A DNA stretch of 64,000 bases, taken from Periplaneta americana. Its lineage: Eukaryota; Arthropoda; Insecta; Blattodea; Blattidae. Shown in pieces: positions 56,737-64,000 of this stretch. Every line of letters begins with the position of its first letter. Position 1 is the first letter of the stretch. Under the pieces are notes generated by a model, which was not told the DNA's origin, did not search any database, and saw nothing but the letters and a program-made list of their open reading frames with translations. The stretch lies in NCBI RefSeq assembly GCF_040183065.1, contig NC_091117.1, positions 114,777,226 to 114,841,225 on the forward strand, written 5' to 3'. Made by a program: the position numbers and the translations under genes.

Positions 56737-59700
56737 CACGGCCGACTTGATGCTCGCTTTGCTTCTTCCTTACCGGCCTTGACAATTCATGTTGATCCCT
56801 GTGTTAAAGCTGTAATCGAGAAAATGTGAAATTTCCGCCAGATGGCATTAGCTACCAAGGTTCGCTGAGGAATGTGTGTATGGTTTCTTGTGCGATTATA
56901 CTAAAATATTGTGCTTCTTTCTACTGGTAAGTGAGTTTATTGTGATGTGATTCAAAATGACGAATTGTTGTGTACCATTGTGTACTTCGAATAGAAAAAA
57001 GAGTGGAGGAACAATATCATTCCACGAATTTCCGAGTGATAGAGGAAGATGCGAAAAATGGCTTAAAGTGATTTCACGCCAAGACTTCGTTCCAAACAGC
57101 AACTCCCCATCTTCAGTCGTTTGTAGTTTACATTTCAAGGAAGAAGATTATTCTAATAATGGAAAATTTAGACGATTAAAACCAAATGCTGTGCCAACAA
57201 TATTCCATCATTATCCAAGGTATAAAGTGACAAATATCAAAAGACCAAGACGAACGATTACTAAAACTGATCTCCCTCCACCAAAGAAACGCAAATCATT
57301 TAGTAATATTGGTTTTTCACTATTTGAACAAGATGTTCCGAGTGGCTCAACATCAGTTAGTGACATTTCCTTCTTGCCAGTTGAAAATGACCATAAAGCC
57401 ACGCAAACAGACGCTGTCAACATTGACGAGCTAAAAAGAAATATTAACAGATTGCGTGTGAAAATTACACTACTCAATCGGGTGTTACAAGAGAAGCAAG
57501 ATGAGATAACGAAAACAACCGAAAAACTCCAACTAATTGAAAGAGATCCGTTACATAAGGAAATGGAAAATATAAAGAAAGAGGCAGATGAAGGCAGTAC
57601 TCATGCAAAATTTATCCTAGATCAGCTGCTTAATCATCGAAAGAGAATACCAAGGTGGAATAGTGAGACAATCAGAGAATGCATAATATTGCAATACATA
57701 TCTCCTAAAGATTATTCCCATATACGAACAAGAGGTTTTTTTAAACTGCCTTCTAAGAGAACACTCACGAGATATTCTGGCCCTACTGATTGCTCGTCTG
57801 GTGTCACTCCTTCGATTAAAGAAAGGTTGGTCTTAGAGGCAAAAAACCTCACTGTAGTTGAGCGGTTTTCATCACTTATTGTAGATGAGGCTGCAATCAA
57901 CCCCAAGATAATATACGATCGCAAGCTTGATACTTTTTTTGGCTATAAGGAAACAACAGAAGCACAAAGAAATGAGGATGAAATACTTGATATTCCCAAG
58001 AAAGAAGTAGTGGCTAATCGAGTCTTGTGTTTTGTTTTAAGGGGGCTCTCAACCAGCTACCGTATACCAAGTGCATTTTTCTTCACAAAACAATTATCAG
58101 GACAAGAGTTACATATACTAACATTGCAAGTGATTAGTGAAGTCGAGAAATGTGGTTTCATAGTTATTTGAATTGTTTCTGACAACCATAAAAGCAATAC
58201 TACAATGATGAAGCATCTTTCAGGTGGTCCATTGAAACCCGTGACCACACACCCTTGTGATGGAAACAGAAAGTTATTTCTAAGTTTTGACCAGTGCCAC
58301 ATATTGAAAAACATCAGAACCCAATTCCTGGGAAATATGTGAAATTGTTACACAAACTCCGAAAGGATGATACAGTGAAACCAGTCAGATATCTCACGAA
58401 AAAACACGTTGAGCCTACTGCATTTGAAAAAATGAACGTTCGAAGAGCAAAAGAAATATTTTCTCCATGTGTAATTGCTGCTATCAGAACATTGAAAGAA
58501 AATGCAAGCTCACACCCTGAAGCCCATAAATTCAAAGATTCTGATGCGACATTGACTTTTATGGAAAATATCAACAAGTGGTTCGCAATGCATGATATCA
58601 GCAATGCACATTTTCATGTGGAAAGTAGAAATCATGGTAAGCAACAGTTCTTCTCTTTGGATGATTATCGTCTAGACTGGCTAGAAAATTATTTCCATTC
58701 TTATCTCCATACAACGAAGTGTGCAAGTAGCATACGTCAAAAAGATTTCCTAACTAACGAGACATATGAAGCTATCACGTTGACAACAAAATCAACTGTT
58801 CTCTGCATTAAATATCTTTTAGAAAATGGGTACCATTATGTTCTTACTAGAGCATTTTCAAGTGATTCTGTTGAGTCGCTCTTTAGTACATTGCGCCGTA
58901 TGTCCGGATCAAATGACATGTTGGATGCAAGGGCAGTGAACTTCAGTTTACAAAAGATATTGAAAACGGGTATTTTGTGCATGTCAAACTTTAAGCAGTG
59001 TAGAGAACCATGCATCTGACATCACAGATGGACGACCTATGCAAGAAGTAGATATGCCAGATACCGCTGCTGCACCATATAGTATTCCTGAGTCAGTTTT
59101 AAACATCCTGCAACAGCTACTAAACCAATCAGGTAAGCTATAGGCATATTCAATGACAATTATTCATTTGATTTACTAGTAATTGTTACAGTGTTTCATT
59201 AAAACTTTCTGTGGTTTTTATTATTTATTATTGAATTTTTTTTTGTAAACCAGGAATGGATTTTTTTTACGGACATATCATTACCAACAATGAAAACAGC
59301 AAGTTTGACATACATTGGTGACTATGTAGTACGAATAGTTGAAGAAAGGGTCTCCTGCATGGGATGCTTAAATTGTATAGCTGAAAACACTAATAGCTCT
59401 CCATTGATGAGTCTTATTGCAAATCAAGATTTAGGAGCTCTGCGATATCCGAAACCTACCTTTGTTTTAGTGTTATCATCATTCATCGTTTTGTTGAACG
59501 GGCAGTACCATTCATACCAAACAAGAATATATTAGAAAATGTATGTTCGGAAATTGAGCCGTTACTGTGTAGATGCCCTTTCTTGCAATGCCCAATTTGT
59601 GACGAAGACGGCCAAAAACGACTTGCTAATATCATTACTGTGAAATTTGTTAGGCCGCTTCTAGATAACATTGCTGCAGCTTTAACTGAAAAGCTTGTTC

Positions 59701-60281
59701 CTTCGAAGAATGTGGCTTATAATCCACTGAGTCGCAAAATCTTGAAACTATGATTCTTGAATCTGCAATATCAAGTCGAATGTACCAGTGCAGCGAGTGA
59801 AATTATAAAACTTAGTACCGGTACAAGTTATGGTAAATATTTACCCTAAGTGATCATTTAGAAACATCGCAGTTTAGGCTAGGGGTGTTACTCAGCGAAT
59901 GAACTACAAAATTACGCCTCTGTCATCATGTTACTTAAACTGAAAAGGTTACTATATGTTATCTTCCCTGCTTTTAAACTCACGCTTTTACCATAATTAA
60001 CAGAACTAAACATAATAACACTTATTATTTTCTTATTTATTATTTATAATTGTTATTATTATTCTTTAATCATTTAATAATTAAACGTTGTATGCTATTT
60101 ATGTACGCTTGGACAAGAATTCAAACATTCATAAACATTCATATTGAGTATTTCTTGTGTGGACGCCAGAGCTTGGCAGACAGCGCCTCGTGGTGAAATT
60201 GAGAAATTATCCAATTTCAAGAAAACATTACTATTGTCAAGGCCGTATACAAAAAAGCGAAGGGACATCAAGTCGGCCGTG
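56737..60281 (+). mobile_element. P-element-like DNA transposon with terminal inverted repeats
   Basis: Left end CACGGCCGACTTGATG at 56737-56752 is exactly inverted at 60266-60281. A second inverted block, CGGCCTTGACAAT, lies at 56774-56786 and 60233-60245. Flanks share TAGGAT (TATAGGAT at the left, GGTAGGAT at the right if the last base is counted), a 6-of-8 match to the 8-bp duplication P elements make. At 3.5 kb it encloses a THAP-transposase gene from 56957 to 59753. The element is full length but its gene is broken. Confidence 0.85.
56957..59753 (+). pseudogene. P-element-like (THAP9-type) transposase, broken
   Basis: Starts at ATG 56957 with an intact single-exon THAP finger: CCVPLC (residues 4-9), W35, CSLH (56-59), AVPTIF (78-83). 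A coiled coil lies at about 155-215. The core has LIVDEAAINPKIIYDRKLD (first Asp, residue 310), VSDNHKSN (second Asp, about 58180), LSFDQCHILKNIRT, and DSVESLFSTLRRMSGSNDM with the Glu at about 58874. The C-terminus has SLTYIGDYVVRIVEERVSC, CMGCLNCIAEN and, in another frame, NPLSRKILKL with stop at 59751-59753. Lesions: TGA 58169-58171, a frameshift near 58330, another near 58990, a possible small intron 59133-59253 or indel, and a frameshift near 59490. The termination motif LSRKxLKL is typical of the family. Confidence 0.9.
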
Positions 60282-60613
60282 GTAGGATGTACGTACTTCA
60301 TGCATGCACACCGTCTTACAGTTCTGGCGGAGATGTTGCCGCTTCTCTTAGGCGATTCGTGAAGATACAATGTTTTCACAGTGTTGTTGAATCAGCTAAG
60401 AAGGAGAGAATGTTTTCGAACTTTGTAAAAGCAGTAAGCTCTTTTAATAGGTGGCTACGAAGGTAGCGAAATTCGTTTACGGAAACCAACTATAACGGTT
60501 GAAGGGGAGGGATAATCGTGCTGACAATACGAATGGTATCCGAATCCATAAGAGCAAAATAATTAAACGTTGTATGCTATTTATGTACGCTTGGACAAGA
60601 ATTCAAACATTCA
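60076..60613 (+). repeat. 56-bp perfect direct repeat, 482 bp apart
   Basis: 60076-60131 and 60558-60613 are identical (starting AATAATTAAACGTTGTATGC). The first copy lies inside the P-like element near its right end and the second outside it. Confidence 0.92.
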
Positions 60614-63603
60614 GAAATAGGATAATGAATTGTTTCATCATAACTCTCTTTAAATATTAGTGTTGTATTTGGAATTATAGTAACACTTCAATTTGGCAAA
60701 TGCTTTACAAATGTGGATCTTCAAAATTGGATCCGCTCTATTGATGCATCAATGTTGTGAACTTAATTTTTTGTTCATAAAATATAAACGGTATCAAGTA
60801 CAAGTCAGTAAGAATCATGGGGGACAGACTCATAGACACGAAAAATTAACAAATTACCAATATTGAGCTCAGTTACTTCGTAAAGTTTCAGTCAGGTTAT
60901 GTTTAAGCAATTCATCTCATGTCAGTACGAAAATTTTGAAGGCGTTTGATGAAAACATGAAGAAGAAATGGAAACGTTTGTTCTCTGGGCAATACAAGAG
61001 AGTAATGTATTTCGGAATAAATGCAAAACCTTTATGTTATAATGAATGTTTCTGAAGAGAAAGTCTGAGTCTTTATGTTAGTTCTAAACTGTTACCTGCT
61101 ATCATGAACTGCAATGATATTGAAATATATGACGTGTAAGTGTGAGTGCAACACAATAACAGTAGTTTAGTAATGTACATTAGTAAAATAGTACAAAGCT
61201 GTTACAGATCATAAACATAATTGATGCAGTTACAGAGAGCTTTATTTTAAATTACCTGAAGCGTGAAAGTTTGTAATTTGCAATTTTCACAGAGGTATTA
61301 CTTCATCTACATAATTGTGGTCTTTGTTGATTAATTTCAGATTTTAAAATGTAATTGAATATTGTGACGTCATCTGAATGAATAGAAACTTGCTACTGTT
61401 TTGTAGATAATGTGCATAAACATTGCGAACGAGACTGAAAGCAATTTTGAAATTTAACGCAGTCTGATTATTTAATTATCTCAGTTTTAAAAATAATTGA
61501 ATTAGCAGTGCTGATTTAAATGTAACTTCAGCTACTGTTATTAAAGTTAGAATGAAGATTGATGAATAACAGGCTGCCTACACGTTTCCGCCGGCCAGTC
61601 TGCAGTAATTTCCCGTAGAATCGTAATCAAATATGCGGCAGGGTCGACAAACTTTATAATGTTGTACACAGCAGTGGCAAGATGTGTCAGAAAAAGTGTT
61701 TGCTTTAATGCTGTGTTCAGATTTTAATTATATAAAGCGATCCTTTTGTGTATTCATCTCGTGTTTTAGTCAACAGATTTTAGAAGTGTAAATATTATTC
61801 ATGGTGCTGAATGAAATCCAGGGAACACTGCATAGAAAAAAATATTGAGAAAAAAACGAAGTCTGAAATGTAACTTTAGTGTGAAAACAAAACGTTGTTT
61901 TATCATATAATGGTCAATTGTAACGTCAAGTATGAGACAATATCATGTTGATGAGAGATCTGCCGGAATTGATGAAATGTCTGTCTGTTTCAAAGCACAT
62001 TGACAATAATTTAAACAATGTGGTCACTTCAAACAGTGTTCATGAATTTAAATATTAAAATATTGTTAAAATACAATGAATAAAATAGTTGTATGGTGTT
62101 ATTAATTTTCGTGGTATGGTGTTAAATTAGATATGTTTCAGAGCTACTTGCTATCCCATCATGACTAATATATGTATGACAGAAATAGAATTACCTTAAA
62201 TTAATGAAATGAAGTAATTATGTCCATACAATTGTTTTAATCATTGTGTTTTAACAATAATGTAATAATTAAATCCCATTGGCCTTTTTTGTGCTCCGAA
62301 ACATATTCATGTTAAAGCAAGTGGATAATTTTTAAAACAAAGGTTACTAGGCTATGAACCTGCCTCGCAAGTTTCTTGTAAAATTTGTATTTCAACACAA
62401 AATATAAAAAGAAGTGATGTTTCCAATCTCTTTGCCTGAATTCGAATTCATTAGCGATAACGATAATTTGATTTAGAAACTTAAAACTCCAGATCAGTGA
62501 TGACCAACTCAGCTACTCTTACAAAACACTGTGTAGACACATGTGTACTCGCAAGCAAAAAGGAGCAACTTTGGTATTGCAAGCATCGGGTCGATGTGTT
62601 TGTGTGCAGGGAAGATCGTTCTTGCACAAAGAGCACGAACTTGTCACCACTTCTCTAGGCACACTTTTCCAACTTCTTCGAATTTATTAAGCTACCATTC
62701 TTATAAAAATGTTGTCATATTCCAAACCAGGCCGAAGTCGGATGATGCAGCATCTAGACTGTGCTTAATTTCTCTTACGTTTTCCTTATTCATTTGTTCC
62801 TGCCTTTGTCTTTTTACAAGTGCAATTTTCCGCTCATGGAAACTGAGTAGCGATACTTTAAACATTTCGTGCAGTTAATCCAAAAATAATTATTCAGAGG
62901 ATAATTTCTACGTCAACGAAACTCTCATAATTTCAGAGAACATAGAATCACATCCTGTCCTGAACAACTTTGTTCAAGGGTTTTGTCTTCATGACACCAT
63001 TTTTATTATTCTCGGTACTTGCTACAACTTCTGTTGTACAGTTTCTTTCATGGTTGTGATCCTGTAAGGCTTGCTTCTGTATATATTTCTCATCAACAGA
63101 TGTCACAGGAAGAATAAAGTCAATATCTCTATAAAACTTCTTGTTGCCTCGAATTTAGTTACAGTTTTTTAAGGTATACATTGACTCTAGAAATGTTAGA
63201 TTTCTTAAAAACTTTGTTAAATAATGTTTTGCCTCATCTGGAAGCTCATTTCTTCTAGTTTTTAAAAAAAGCCCAAGTCATTACACATCTAAAAATTGTT
63301 TTAAATGACTAAATAATGTTAATTATAACCTATAAGTTAGTATTCTTATTTATTGAGAATTAATGGAAAACCATATTTACAAACGGTCTGTAGGGGTGTC
63401 ACCGATTGGACAATAAACTCATTGTCACATATATTGACTGCAATATGTCATATTTTGTTCAATGAAGAATTTAAGATAGCATATGTGTAATAATATTACG
63501 CTATAACCATTACTTTAATATTAATATAACTCATAACAAGGTTAATTGAAATTGTTTACAGAATATTACATTGCATCAAAATACATTTTTGGGAATTAGA
63601 AAT
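60614..63603. other. about 3 kb without recognised gene
   Basis: AT-rich sequence, few repeats. On the reverse strand at about 62870-62700 a frame reads SFHERKIALVKRQRQEQMNK followed by ENVREIKHSLDAASS, a plausible charged helix of unknown origin. A nearby cysteine-bearing frame (CSLCKNDLPC, about 62640) is too short to assign. Confidence 0.4.
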
Positions 63604-63999
63604 TTAATTTTGCATACGAAGAAAATTATATAAAACAGTTACAATGTATTTGAACTTGGACTTCCTGGGTATGAAATTCAAACAATGTAAATGAAGACCA
63701 ACTTTGCATTTTTTGCACATAAATCTCGTGCGTTGATGACATTTTGCACATCTCCTTTGAGAAGAGCTTTCTCTCTCATGCTCCTCAGCTTGCCCTCCCA
63801 ATCTCACTTCATTGGTTACTCTGGATGAGACTGAACCTCTGGGTGGATGTCTGTATGGAGCTTTCCCACAGATACCACAATATACTTGCACGATATTTCG
63901 CCGGAATTCACAAATGAAGGGTACACGGGAATAACAAACAAGGTCCATCAAAAATCGAAATTGAGTTAATAGTGCCATCTGATAGTAGAAGGGGAGTAC
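63604..63999 (-). pseudogene. piggyBac-like transposase C-terminal region, running off the window
   Basis: The reverse strand encodes FICEFRRNIVQVYCGICGK, an arginine/serine linker, and a cysteine-rich end RRCAKCHQRTRFMCKKCKVG then LHLHCL. A FRxxIVxxY helix followed by a CxxC...CxxCxVxLHxxC zinc-binding domain near the C-terminus is characteristic of piggyBac transposases, where the domain helps bind transposon ends. It stops at 63604-63606. The catalytic domain would lie beyond 64000, so completeness cannot be judged. Confidence 0.65.
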
Positions 64000-64000
64000 T

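Noticed and set aside
62560-62640. Cysteine-bearing reverse frame possibly from a piggyBac C-terminus
   Set aside because: Too short and the cysteine spacing does not clearly match the CxxC pattern; left as unassigned.

Overview
This 64 kb window reads as intergenic or intronic DNA from a large, AT-rich insect genome crowded with transposable elements. The evidence is spliceosomal-type introns with GT/AG borders, several tRNA-derived SINE families with A-box/B-box heads and A-rich or CA-rich tails, non-LTR retrotransposons (LINEs), mariner, hAT, PIF/Harbinger, P-element-like and piggyBac-like sequences, and long microsatellites. The SINE and LINE 3' ends resemble repeats I associate with cockroaches and termites (Blattodea). 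That assignment is from memory and is an inference. I could not support any ordinary host protein-coding gene, rRNA, tRNA gene or CRISPR array.

Layout. 1-5.4 kb: a mariner-derived MITE, a Harbinger-like remnant with a Myb/SANT-type protein fragment, rearranged LINE pieces and a SINE. 5.4-9.9 kb: mostly unannotated AT-rich sequence, a LINE tail with an (ATT)n array, and a head-to-tail pair of SINEs. 10.1-14.1 kb: a nested structure in which a PIF/Harbinger-type element (3-bp target duplication CTG) was interrupted by a 150-bp MITE and a 2.47-kb hAT element, each with a perfect 8-bp target duplication. 15.3-20.6 kb: a spliced P-element-like (THAP9-type) transposase gene, intact apart from one nonsense codon and a disrupted C-terminus. 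22-23.3 kb: a dead mariner. 25-35.7 kb: fragments of several LINE families, SINEs, an inverted-repeat MITE with a SINE in one arm, and a perfect (GATA)n array of about 1.64 kb. 36-49 kb: LINEs, two full-length SINEs with target duplications, three further inverted-repeat elements and tandem LINE fragments. 49.2-52.5 kb: a (TAC)n microsatellite split by a LINE fragment and a mariner, the mariner itself carrying an 843-bp hAT-type insertion. 53.7-56.7 kb: an unexplained 2.95-kb segment bounded by inverted repeats. 56.7-60.3 kb: a second, different P-element-like transposon with recognisable terminal inverted repeats and several coding lesions. 63.6-64 kb: the C-terminal part of a piggyBac-like transposase running off the right edge.

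The genes here do not form a pathway. They are successive, mutually interrupting generations of selfish elements. The P-element-like gene at 15.3-20.6 kb is the least decayed coding unit and the most likely to be expressed. The target duplications and nesting give a readable relative chronology of insertions.
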